Source of the DNA: Streptomyces sp. TSRI0281
Lineage (GTDB): Bacteria > Actinomycetota > Actinomycetes > Streptomycetales > Streptomycetaceae
NCBI RefSeq assembly: GCF_001905125.1
Contig: NZ_LWLE01000001.1
Coordinates: 648,880-712,879 of the forward strand
Length of the DNA stretch: 64,000 nt
Reading direction: 5' to 3'
A model generated the notes under the pieces. It saw only the letters and a program-made list of their open reading frames with translations, was not told the DNA's origin and did no database searches. Below are positions 28,081 to 35,484 of this stretch, one piece after another (within the stretch, counting starts at the first letter, position 1; every line of letters starts with the position of its first letter). A program made the translations under genes and the position numbers.

Positions 28081-28739
28081 TTCGGGGTGACCACCTTGTA
28101 GTTCTTCGGGACCTGCGCGTCGGGCCTGCGGAGATAGAGCGGCTGCGGCGGCAGCAGCTCGGCCCCGGCGGCCAGCCGCTCGGCGGCGAGCGCGGCCAGC
28201 GCCCCGGCCGCCACGTGCTCGGGTCCACGGGCGTCACCGAACGCGTCCGGGTACAGCAGCGCGCCCGCCCCGACCACGGGAAGGCCCGCCAGCCGGTCGG
28301 CGATGTCGGCGGGCCGGTCGACGGCGGGTTCACCGATTCGGGTACGTCCGTCCTCGTACCGCGCCCAGTAGACCTCCTTGCGGCGCGCGTCCGTCGCCAC
28401 GGCGAACGGACCCTCCAGACCGGCGAGCCCGGCGGCGTACGCGAGTCCGTCCAGCGTGCACAGTCCGTACACCGGTACGGACAGGGCGGAGCCGAAGGTC
28501 GCGGCGGTGACGAGGCCGACCCGCAGCCCGGTGTACGGGCCGGGGCCCACGCCGACGACCACACCGGTCACGGCGTCGAGTTTCACCCCGGCCTCGGCGA
28601 GGACCCGGTCGACGGCGGGCAGCAGCAGCTCCCCGTGCCTGCGGGCGTCGACCCGACCGGACTCCGCGACGACGGATCTCCCGTCGTGGAGGGCGACGGT
28701 GACGGCGGGGGTGGCGGTATCCATGGCGAGCAAGAGCAC
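28077..28739 (-). CDS. tsaB: tRNA threonylcarbamoyladenosine biosynthesis protein TsaB
   Basis: A 220-residue ASKHA-fold partner of TsaD. GTG 28739 (VLLLAMDTATPAVTVAL) starts the nucleotide-like fold; GVGPGPYTGLRVGLVTA is the family signature. It forms a scaffold with TsaD and TsaE. Its TGA overlaps the rimI GTG, so tsaB-rimI-tsaD-small ORF is one coupled operon. Confidence 0.96.
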   Translation of the reverse strand: MLLLAMDTATPAVTVALHDGRSVVAESGRVDARRHGELLLPAVDRVLAEAGVKLDAVTGVVVGVGPGPYTGLRVGLVTAATFGSALSVPVYGLCTLDGLAYAAGLAGLEGPFAVATDARRKEVYWARYEDGRTRIGEPAVDRPADIADRLAGLPVVGAGALLYPDAFGDARGPEHVAAGALAALAAERLAAGAELLPPQPLYLRRPDAQVPKNYKVVTPK

Positions 28740-28892
28740 GCAAACAGCCTACGGCTCCGCCGACGGAGGCACGTCGCCCGTACGTCGTCCCGAACTGCCC
28801 CGCCCCGGCTGCTACCGTCACCGGGGATACACGGGTACGACGTAAACGCTTGTATGACATGCGGCAGTCCGCATCCGAAAGGGGAGCTCACG

Positions 28893-29456
28893 GTGGCAAG
28901 GGGAAGCTCGGGAATCGTGGCCGGGCTCACTGCGGCGGCTGTCGTCGCGGTCGGCTTCCTCGCCTACCAGGCATCGGCGAACGCACCGGATTCGGTGGCC
29001 GCCGTCACCCCGAAGGCTTCCTCCTCCGCCTCGGTCCACCCCTCCGCGAAGCCCAAGGCCCCGAAGAGCGACCCGCTCGTGATCCCGGCCGACTCCGGCA
29101 CCGGGGCGCGCGTCGTGTACGCGCTGAAGGACCGCCGGGTGTGGCTGGTGGACGCCGGTGAGAAGGCCGGCCGGACGTTCACCGTGATGCCGAGCACCGT
29201 CAGCCCGCTCCCCGGGACCTACGGGGTCACCTCGCGCTCCGGCAGCATCCAGGGCTCGGACGGCGTGCTGATCGAGCACGTGGTGCGGTTCGCGAACGTC
29301 GGCGACGTGTCCGTGGGCTTCAGCGCGGCGCAGGACGGCACGATGGAGAGCCCGGACCCGACCACGAAGACCGGCGGCGTACGCATGAAGCGCGCGGACG
29401 GCAACGCGCTGTGGACGTTCGCGACGGTCGGCGCGAAGGTCGTCGTCGTCCCGTAA
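28893..29456 (+). CDS. Secreted/membrane-anchored protein, degenerate L,D-transpeptidase-like
   Basis: A 187-residue protein from GTG 28893 behind aggggag. An N-terminal hydrophobic segment (GIVAGLTAAAVVAVGFLAYQA) acts as signal or anchor, followed by a Ser/Lys/Pro linker. The C-terminal domain (ARVVYALKDRRVWLVDAGEKAG, TYGVTSRSGSIQGSDG, EHVVRFANVGDVSVGFS) resembles the beta-sheet pattern of YkuD L,D-transpeptidases, but I see no HxxGxxx(S/T)xGC catalytic segment, so activity is doubtful. Function unknown. Confidence 0.75.
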   Translation: MARGSSGIVAGLTAAAVVAVGFLAYQASANAPDSVAAVTPKASSSASVHPSAKPKAPKSDPLVIPADSGTGARVVYALKDRRVWLVDAGEKAGRTFTVMPSTVSPLPGTYGVTSRSGSIQGSDGVLIEHVVRFANVGDVSVGFSAAQDGTMESPDPTTKTGGVRMKRADGNALWTFATVGAKVVVVP

Positions 29457-29508
29457 CGGGAGCGCTCGTCGTCCCGTAACGGCAGCGTGAGCGGCAGCGC
29501 CTACGGCG

Positions 29509-29703
29509 CTACGCGGCTTCGCGCCGGACCGGCGCCGTGTCCGGCGCACCCTCGTCCGGCTCGTCCTGCGCGCACGGCGGCGTGGACACGGCGGTCGCCG
29601 CCGCGCACGAGGCCAGCAGATCCTTCATCGACAGGGCGGACGGCGTCGTTGTCGACGGTGACGGGGACGACTGCGGCCGCTCTTCACGCTCGGGCGTCGG
29701 CAT
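29509..29703 (-). CDS. Small Ser/Pro/Ala-rich protein preceded by an iron-box-like site
   Basis: A 64-residue product from ATG 29703 with a strong aggagg site 7 bases upstream. The middle SMKDLLASCAAATAVSTPPC contains two Cys; flanks are acidic and Pro/Ser-rich. It is not a shadow of another gene, and ribosome site plus promoter-proximal palindrome argue for expression. No family recognised. Confidence 0.6.
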   Translation of the reverse strand: MPTPEREERPQSSPSPSTTTPSALSMKDLLASCAAATAVSTPPCAQDEPDEGAPDTAPVRREAA

Positions 29704-29732
29704 GGATGCCTCCTGGGCTCCGCTGGAGGGCG

Positions 29733-29752
29733 TGGTTAGGTAGACCTAACCA
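29733..29752. promoter_or_regulatory. 9-bp-arm palindrome resembling an iron box
   Basis: TGGTTAGGT and ACCTAACCA are perfect inverted arms with a 2-bp centre, 30 bp before the small ORF at 29703. The arms contain TTAGGT/ACCTAA as in DmdR/IdeR iron boxes, but those have a 7-bp centre, so assignment to an iron regulator is tentative. Confidence 0.55.
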
Positions 29753-29852
29753 GGTCTCCTCTCCATGTGACCACGCCCACCGTCCCCCGCGCAACAATTT
29801 ACCGACGGCTTGTCGGAAAGAGTCCCCTCGGAACACCGGCCCACCGGCCGTC

Positions 29853-30473
29853 CTACGCCAACTCCGCCCGCAGCCCCGCCCAGCGCGCCCCGATCCCCAC
29901 CAGCGTCACCTCGCGGCGCTCGTCGTCCGTGTCGCCGACCGCCCGGCCGATGAGCACCTGGAGCCGGTCGTCCGACAGCTCCTCGACCTTGCCGTCGCCC
30001 CACTCCACGACCACCACCGAATCCGGCAGGGACACATCGAGGTCGAGGTCCTCCATCTCGTCGAGCCCGCCGCCCAGGCGGTACGCGTCGACATGGACCA
30101 GTGCGGGGCCGTCGCCCAGCGGCGGGTGGACCCGGGCGATCACGAAGGTGGGGGACGTGACGGCGCCGCGCACTCCGAGCCCCTCACCGAGGCCCCGGGT
30201 CAGCGTCGTCTTTCCGGCGCCCAGTTCGCCGGTGAGCATCACCAGGTCGCCGGGGGCCAGCACGCGGGCGAGCCGGCGGCCCAGCTCCCGCATCTCTTCG
30301 GGGGACTCGACGGTCATCCGTACGGTGACGGTGACGGCTTCCACGTCCGCGGTACGGGACTCCACGTCCGCGGTGCGGGCTTCCACGTCCGCGGTACGGG
30401 CTTCCACGTGCGCGGTGCGGGACTCGGCGCCCTCGGGGACCTCAGCGGCCGGGCTGTTGTGCGGTGCTTCCAT
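29853..30473 (-). CDS. tsaE: tRNA threonylcarbamoyladenosine ATPase TsaE, with repeat-bearing N-terminus
   Basis: A 206-residue protein starting at ATG 30473. The P-loop GELGAGKTT is at 82-90, followed by TSPTFVIARVH and VHVDAYRLGG and a late VVEWGDG. TsaE ATP hydrolysis drives turnover of TsaB/TsaD. The first 50 residues are an extension with four near-identical 7-residue units of the form (E/A/S)-RTA(D/H)VE, encoded by 21-bp repeats at about 30340-30426. The start overlaps the upstream hydrolase gene by 32 bp. Confidence 0.92.
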   Translation of the reverse strand: MEAPHNSPAAEVPEGAESRTAHVEARTADVEARTADVESRTADVEAVTVTVRMTVESPEEMRELGRRLARVLAPGDLVMLTGELGAGKTTLTRGLGEGLGVRGAVTSPTFVIARVHPPLGDGPALVHVDAYRLGGGLDEMEDLDLDVSLPDSVVVVEWGDGKVEELSDDRLQVLIGRAVGDTDDERREVTLVGIGARWAGLRAELA

Positions 30474-31686
30474 GCTCGCCCACGTTAGTCGCCGCGGGCA
30501 CCGCACCGATCCGCACCAGCAGGTCCGCGAGCCGGTCGGTGACGGTCTCCGGGTGCTCCAGCATCACCAGGTGCCCCGCGTCCGGCACGATCACCAGCTC
30601 GGCGTCCGGCAGCACGTCCGCGATGGCCTCGCTGTGCGAGCTGGGCGTCACCAGGTCCTTGTCGCCCGCCAGGATCAGCACCGGGACCTCGCGGAACGCG
30701 GGCAGCGCCCCGCTCTTGTCGTGTTCGGTGAAGGCGGGATAGAACTCCGCGACCACGTCGATCGGGGTGGACTCGATCAGCCGCTCGGCGAACCGCGCCA
30801 CCGCCGGGTCCACGTCCCGCGACCCGAACGAGTACCGCTTGATCAGCCCCGCGAAGAGGTCGGCCGTGGCCCGCCGCCCCCGCTCCACCAGCTCCGTCTG
30901 CGAACCGAGCGCCTTCAGCACCCCGGGCAGCACCCGGCGCACCGCGTTCACGCCCGCCACCGGCAGCCCGAAGCTCACCTCGCCGAGCTTCCCGCTCGAC
31001 GTGCCGATGAACCCGACGGCGGCCACCCGGTCGCGGATCAGGGCCGGGTACTGGTCGGCGAGCGCCATCATCGTCATGCCGCCCATCGAGTGGCCGACCA
31101 GGACCAGCCGCCCCTCGGGGGCCGCCGCGTCGATGACCGCCTTCAGGTCGCGGCCGAGCTGGTCGATGCCGACCGGTACGCCGTCGGCCTGGGCCCGGCC
31201 GCGCTCGGAGCGGCCGTGGCTGCGCTGGTCCCAGTGGACCGTGCGCACCAGACCGCGCAGCGCCGCCCGCTGGAAGTGCCAGGAGTCCTGGCTGAGGCAG
31301 TAGCCGTGGCTGAAGACGACGGTGACCGGGCCGGGTGCCTTGCGTCCGAAGAGCCGTCGCCGCCGCGAACCGGTGCCGCTCCCGCCCGCCCCGGCCTCCA
31401 CGGTGGGCGGCTCGATCTCGTCGACCTCGTAGTACAGCTCGGTCCCGTCGTCCGCGAGGGCCCGTCCCGGCATACCGCGCAGCGAGCCGTAGGGGCCGGT
31501 GGCGTCCAGCGCCAGCCGGGCCCTCTTGCGCATGCCGCGCCCCACGGTGAGCCGCTCGACCGCGACCCCGGCCGCCGCACCCGCGGCGAGCACTCCTATC
31601 GCGGCCCCCGCGACACCTGCCCGGCGCCAGCCTGCCGCCGCGGCCGCTGTCGCCGCCGCCACGTCCCCCGCGCTGCTCTCGCTCAC
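30442..31686 (-). CDS. Membrane-anchored alpha/beta hydrolase
   Basis: A 414-residue protein from GTG 31686. A hydrophobic segment at about 20-45 (AGVAGAAIGVLAAGAAAGVAV) suggests an N-terminal anchor. The hydrolase domain has the oxyanion HG (VFSHGYCLSQDSW), nucleophile elbow LVGHSMGGMTMM (Ser), acid in LAGDKDLVTP, and His in PDAGHLVMLEHPE. It lies between alr and tsaE in the usual actinobacterial order (12 bp after alr). Probably an esterase or lipase-like enzyme at the membrane; substrate unknown. Confidence 0.9.
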   Translation of the reverse strand: MSESSAGDVAAATAAAAAGWRRAGVAGAAIGVLAAGAAAGVAVERLTVGRGMRKRARLALDATGPYGSLRGMPGRALADDGTELYYEVDEIEPPTVEAGAGGSGTGSRRRRLFGRKAPGPVTVVFSHGYCLSQDSWHFQRAALRGLVRTVHWDQRSHGRSERGRAQADGVPVGIDQLGRDLKAVIDAAAPEGRLVLVGHSMGGMTMMALADQYPALIRDRVAAVGFIGTSSGKLGEVSFGLPVAGVNAVRRVLPGVLKALGSQTELVERGRRATADLFAGLIKRYSFGSRDVDPAVARFAERLIESTPIDVVAEFYPAFTEHDKSGALPAFREVPVLILAGDKDLVTPSSHSEAIADVLPDAELVIVPDAGHLVMLEHPETVTDRLADLLVRIGAVPAATNVGEHGSTAQQPGR

Positions 31687-31698
31687 CGTGCCGCGCTC

Positions 31699-32874
31699 CT
31701 AGTCGTTGTCGGTCGGGATCTCGTGCGGCTCGTCCTGCTCGTTCACATACACGCGGGGTACCCGGGCCCCGATCCGGGTGACGATCTCGTACGCGATCGT
31801 GTCGGCGGCCACCGCCCAGTCCTCGGCGGTCGGCTCGCCCCGGTCCCCCGGCCCGAACAGCACGGCGTCCGCACCGGTCCCGGGCCGGTCGCCGTCGAGG
31901 TCGACGACGAACTGGTCCATGGCCACGCGGCCCGCGATCGTGCGCACCTTGCCGTCGACGAGGACCGGGCCGCGGCCCGAGGCGTGGCGCGGGATGCCGT
32001 CCGCGTAGCCGACGGGGATCAGGCCGAGGGTGGTCTCGGCGGAGGTCGTGTAGAGGTGCCCGTAGCTGATGCCGTGACCGGCCGGGACCTCCTTGACCAG
32101 GGCGACGGACGCGGCGAGGGTCATCACGGGGCGCAGTCCGAAGTCGGCGGACGTGCCCAGCTCGGGGCTGGGCGAGATGCCGTACATCGCGATCCCGGTC
32201 CGGACGAGGTCGAAGCGTGCCTCGGGGAGGGTCAGGGTGGCCGGGGAGTTGGCCATGTGCCGCACCTCGGGCTCGACGCCCGCCTTCTCCGCGTACGCGA
32301 CCATGTCGCGGAACACGCCGAGCTGGGCGGCGATCGAGGGGTGGCCCGGCTCGTCGGCGCAGGCGAAGTGGGACCAGAGTCCGGTGATCCCGACCAGGCC
32401 CGCCGTCTCGGCGGCGAGCGCTTCGGCGACCAGTTCGGGCCAGTCGGCGGGCTGGCAGCCGTTGCGTCCGAGGCCGGTGTCGGCCTTGAGCTGGATACGG
32501 GCCGGGCGGCCGGCCGCGGTGGCCGCGGCGACGACCTCGCGCAGCGCCCACATGCCGCTGACCGACACGTCGATGCCGGCCTCGATCGCCTCGCGCCAGG
32601 GGCCGCCCGGTGTCCACAGCCAGCACATGATCCGGCCGCCGAGCCCGGCGGCCCGCAGGGCCAGCGCCTCGTGCGGGGTCGCGGTGCCCAGCCAGGTCGC
32701 GCCCGCCTCCAGGGCGGCCTTCGCGCAGGGCACCGCACCGTGCCCGTAGGCGTCGGATTTCACCACGGCCATGAGGTGCGCTCCGCCCGCCCGCGCGCGC
32801 AGGACGCGCACGTTGGCGCGCAGGGCGGCGAGGTCGATCTCGGCACGGGCTCTCAGGGGCGCTGTCTCGTTCAT
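31699..32874 (-). CDS. alr: Alanine racemase
   Basis: A 391-residue PLP enzyme making D-alanine for peptidoglycan. ATG 32874 (MNETAPLRARAEIDLAALRAN). PLP Lys39 is in AVVKSDAYGHG; the second catalytic base Tyr271 is in GISYGHLY; RTGIAMYG is also conserved. Full length. Cell-wall neighbours (glmS, acpS, nnr) and tsaE/hydrolase follow in the same direction. Confidence 0.97.
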   Translation of the reverse strand: MNETAPLRARAEIDLAALRANVRVLRARAGGAHLMAVVKSDAYGHGAVPCAKAALEAGATWLGTATPHEALALRAAGLGGRIMCWLWTPGGPWREAIEAGIDVSVSGMWALREVVAAATAAGRPARIQLKADTGLGRNGCQPADWPELVAEALAAETAGLVGITGLWSHFACADEPGHPSIAAQLGVFRDMVAYAEKAGVEPEVRHMANSPATLTLPEARFDLVRTGIAMYGISPSPELGTSADFGLRPVMTLAASVALVKEVPAGHGISYGHLYTTSAETTLGLIPVGYADGIPRHASGRGPVLVDGKVRTIAGRVAMDQFVVDLDGDRPGTGADAVLFGPGDRGEPTAEDWAVAADTIAYEIVTRIGARVPRVYVNEQDEPHEIPTDND

Positions 32875-33026
32875 CGCGCCCAGTCTCTCAGAGGCGTACG
32901 GCGGCATCCCGTCACTGCCCGTCCGCCCGCCCGGTCAACCGTCTCCCGGTCGCCCGTTCGAGTCCCGGCACCGGCGGCGGGCGGGGACTGGCACCGCCGG
33001 GGCCGCGGCAGGCCCCTGTCAGGGTG

Positions 33027-33422
33027 TCAGTGGTGCTTCAGAGCGTGCTCCAGCTGGTCGACCAGGACCGGGACATGGCTGGCGGGTACGTCCTTCACGG
33101 CAGTGACCAGCGTCACCGGTCCGCCCGCGCGCACCAGGGCGATCAGCCGGTCGACGGCCTCCGTGTGGGCCGGGTCGCCCAGCTCGGTGCGGTAGCGGTC
33201 GACGAAGTCGTCGTACCGGGCGCCGGACCGGTCCTGGTGGTACCAGGACCGCAGCTCGTCCGACGGGGTGATGTCCTTCAGCCACAGATCGATCGCGGCC
33301 CGCTCCTTGGACACGCCCCGCGGCCAGAGCCGGTCGACCAGGACCCTGGTGCCGTCACCGTCCCCGGGCGGGTCGTAGACCCTGCGTACCCGTACGGAAT
33401 CCGCATCCGCCGAACCGCTCAC
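33027..33422 (-). CDS. DUF488-family protein
   Basis: About 131 residues from GTG 33422, which has ggagagg upstream; GTG 33461 gives a 144-residue version. The family signature is RVYDPPGDGDGTRVLVDRLWPRG (split here: RVYDPPGDG near residue 14, VDRLWPRGVSKE) and the later WYHQDRSGARYDDFVDRY. DUF488 proteins are small and cytoplasmic; function not established. Located between alr and nnr. Confidence 0.85.
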   Translation of the reverse strand: MSGSADADSVRVRRVYDPPGDGDGTRVLVDRLWPRGVSKERAAIDLWLKDITPSDELRSWYHQDRSGARYDDFVDRYRTELGDPAHTEAVDRLIALVRAGGPVTLVTAVKDVPASHVPVLVDQLEHALKHH

Positions 33423-33473
33423 CGCACCGACCGCCTCTCCGTACGCCCCCGCTCCCCCCACCCTGGAGCGGTC

Positions 33474-33603
33474 TCACCCGACCCGCATCTCCCACCCGGC
33501 CCGCACGACACACCGGCCCTGCACGTCTCACCCGGCCCACACGTCTCGCCCGGCCACCACGTCCCACCCGGCCCGCACGTCTCATCCCGCCCGCACGTCT
33601 CGC
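33474..33603. repeat. Degenerate 18-bp tandem repeats at the 3' end of nnr
   Basis: About seven units of the form CACCCGGCCCGCACGTCT lie between DUF488 and nnr; the last unit and a half fall inside the nnr stop region (33582). Copies differ at two to five positions. Confidence 0.7.
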
Positions 33604-35030
33604 CAGGCGGCCGGAATCCGGTCGGCGACGTCCTGCGCGGCGACCGGCGCCCCGTCCGAGCCGTGCCGGGCCGCGAGGCCGTGCAGATACGCGCCCACCG
33701 ACGCGGCGTCGCGCGGGGCGAGCCCGGCGGCGAGCAGGGACCCGGTCAGCCCGGAGAGCACATCGCCGCTGCCCGCGGTGGCGAGCCAGGAGGTACCGGT
33801 CGGGTTGACCCGTACGGGTGTGTCACGGGCCTCGGCGACCAGGGTGGTCGATCCCTTGAGCAGCACGGTGGCGCGGTAGCGGGCGGCCAGCTCCCGTACG
33901 GCGGCGAGCCGGCCCGCCTCGACCTCCTCGCGGGGTACGCCGAGCAGTGCGGCGGCCTCCCCGGCGTGCGGGGTGAGCACGGTGGCCGCGCCGCGCGTAC
34001 GGACGGCGTCGGCCTCCATCAGCCGCAGCCCGTCCGCGTCGACGAGCACCGGGACGTCCGAGGCCAGCACGTCGGCGACCGCCGCCCCGGCCGCCGTACC
34101 GTCCCCGAGCCCCGGCCCCACCACCCAGGCCTGCACCCGCCCGGCCTTCGACGGCGGCCCGGCGTGCACCAGCGCCTCCGGGAAGCGGGAGATCACCGCG
34201 TCGCCGCCCGGTCCGACATACCGCACCGCCCCGGCACCGCCGCGCAGCGCACCCGCGACCGCGAGCACCGCCGCGCCCGGGTAGCGCTCCGAACCGGCGA
34301 CGACACCGACGACCCCGCGCCGGTACTTGTCGCTCTCGGCCCCCGGAACCGGCAGCAGGGCCGCGACGTCCGCGTACTGCAGCGCCTCCAGGTCCGGCGG
34401 TTCGGGCAGGTCGGGCCCCAGGCCGATGTCCACGAGCCGCAGGGCGCCCGCCCGTTCGGCGGCCGGGTCGATGAGCAGCCCCGGTTTGTACGTGCCGAAG
34501 GTGACCGTCGCGTCCGCCCGCACGGCCGTCCCGTGGATCTCCCCGCTGTCGGCCTCCACCCCGCTGGGCAGGTCCACCGCGAGGACCGGGGCCCGTGACC
34601 CGGTCACCGCCCGCACCAGCGCGGCGGCCTCCGGGCGCAGCCCGCCGCGCCCGCCGATCCCGGTGATGCCGTCCACGACGAGGTCGACGGCGCCGAGTCC
34701 GTCCGGGCTGTCGAGCACCCGGCCGCCGGCCGCCTCCAGCGCGGCGAGTCCGCCCGCGTGGACCTTGTCCGGCGAGGTCAGCAGGGCCCGTACGCCCGCG
34801 CCCCGCCCGGCCAGCCGGGCCCCCGCGTACAGCGCGTCGCCGCCGTTGTCGCCGCTGCCGACCAGGAGCAGGACCCGGGAGCCGTACACCCGGCCGTTGC
34901 GCCGGAGCAGATCGCCGCAGGCCACGGCGAGCCCGGCGGCGGCCCGTTGCATCAGGGCGCCCTCCGGCAGCCGTGAGATGAGTGCCGCCTCGGCGGCCCG
35001 TACGGTCTCCACGCTGTACGCACGTCGCAT
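33582..35030 (-). CDS. nnr: Bifunctional NAD(P)H-hydrate epimerase/dehydratase
   Basis: A 482-residue fusion repairing hydrated NAD(P)H. The N-terminal YjeF-type epimerase (1-210) has GSGDNGGDALYAGARL and AVDLPSGVEADSG. The C-terminal ribokinase-like dehydratase (about 220-475) has VVAGSERYPGAAVLAVAGAL, VVGPGLGDG, TPHAGEAAALLG and ATAGSGDVLSGLTGS. Starts 4 bp after the acpS stop, so likely coupled to it. Confidence 0.95.
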   Translation of the reverse strand: MRRAYSVETVRAAEAALISRLPEGALMQRAAAGLAVACGDLLRRNGRVYGSRVLLLVGSGDNGGDALYAGARLAGRGAGVRALLTSPDKVHAGGLAALEAAGGRVLDSPDGLGAVDLVVDGITGIGGRGGLRPEAAALVRAVTGSRAPVLAVDLPSGVEADSGEIHGTAVRADATVTFGTYKPGLLIDPAAERAGALRLVDIGLGPDLPEPPDLEALQYADVAALLPVPGAESDKYRRGVVGVVAGSERYPGAAVLAVAGALRGGAGAVRYVGPGGDAVISRFPEALVHAGPPSKAGRVQAWVVGPGLGDGTAAGAAVADVLASDVPVLVDADGLRLMEADAVRTRGAATVLTPHAGEAAALLGVPREEVEAGRLAAVRELAARYRATVLLKGSTTLVAEARDTPVRVNPTGTSWLATAGSGDVLSGLTGSLLAAGLAPRDAASVGAYLHGLAARHGSDGAPVAAQDVADRIPAAWRDVRAG

Positions 35031-35034
35031 ACGG

Positions 35035-35403
35035 TCAACCCTCCGCGATCACCACGGCCGACGCCACCCCCGCGTCATGGCTGAGGGACACGTGCCAGCT
35101 CCGTACGCCGAGCTCGGCGGCGCGCGCCGCGACCGAGCCGCGCACCCGCAGCCGGGGCTGCCCGGAGTCCTCGACCCAGACCTCGGCGTCGGTCCAGTGC
35201 AGCCCGGCCGGCGCGCCGAGCGCCTTCGCCAGGGCCTCCTTGGCGGCGAATCTGGCGGCCAGCGAGGCGACGCCGCGCCGCTCCCCGCTCGGCAGCGTCA
35301 ACTCCCTCTCCACGAAGAGCCGCTGAGCCATCTGGGGCGTACGCTCCAGCGCCGCGCCGAAGCGTTCGATCTCGGCCACGTCGATCCCGACCCCAATGAT
35401 CAC
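35035..35403 (-). CDS. acpS: Holo-[acyl-carrier-protein] synthase
   Basis: A 122-residue phosphopantetheinyl transferase activating ACPs. GTG 35403 starts [15 protein letters not shown] with the Mg-binding Asp (GIDV); [13 protein letters not shown] carries the second metal ligand Glu; WHVSLSHD is the third family segment. Full length. It follows glmS and overlaps functionally with fatty-acid/polyketide pathways. Confidence 0.96.
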   Translation of the reverse strand: MIIGVGIDVAEIERFGAALERTPQMAQRLFVERELTLPSGERRGVASLAARFAAKEALAKALGAPAGLHWTDAEVWVEDSGQPRLRVRGSVAARAAELGVRSWHVSLSHDAGVASAVVIAEG

Positions 35404-35484
35404 GAGCTCACCCTCGCCACTCCCCTTGTCATGCCTGTTGCCACTCCCGGCTCACTCCCCGCTCACGGCCGGCTCACCGGCCGC

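Noticed and set aside
29733..29752. Calling the palindrome a definite DmdR iron box
   Set aside because: Half-sites TTAGGT/ACCTAA are present but the centre is 2 bp, not 7 bp, so it is kept only as iron-box-like.
30485..32626. 713-codon minus-strand frame overlapping alr and the hydrolase
   Set aside because: Same strand but wrong frame; Arg/Gly/Pro-rich shift product of two real genes.
29767..33195. 1142-codon plus-strand open frame
   Set aside because: Antisense to tsaE, the alpha/beta hydrolase and alr, all with clear motifs; no ribosome site or homology of its own.
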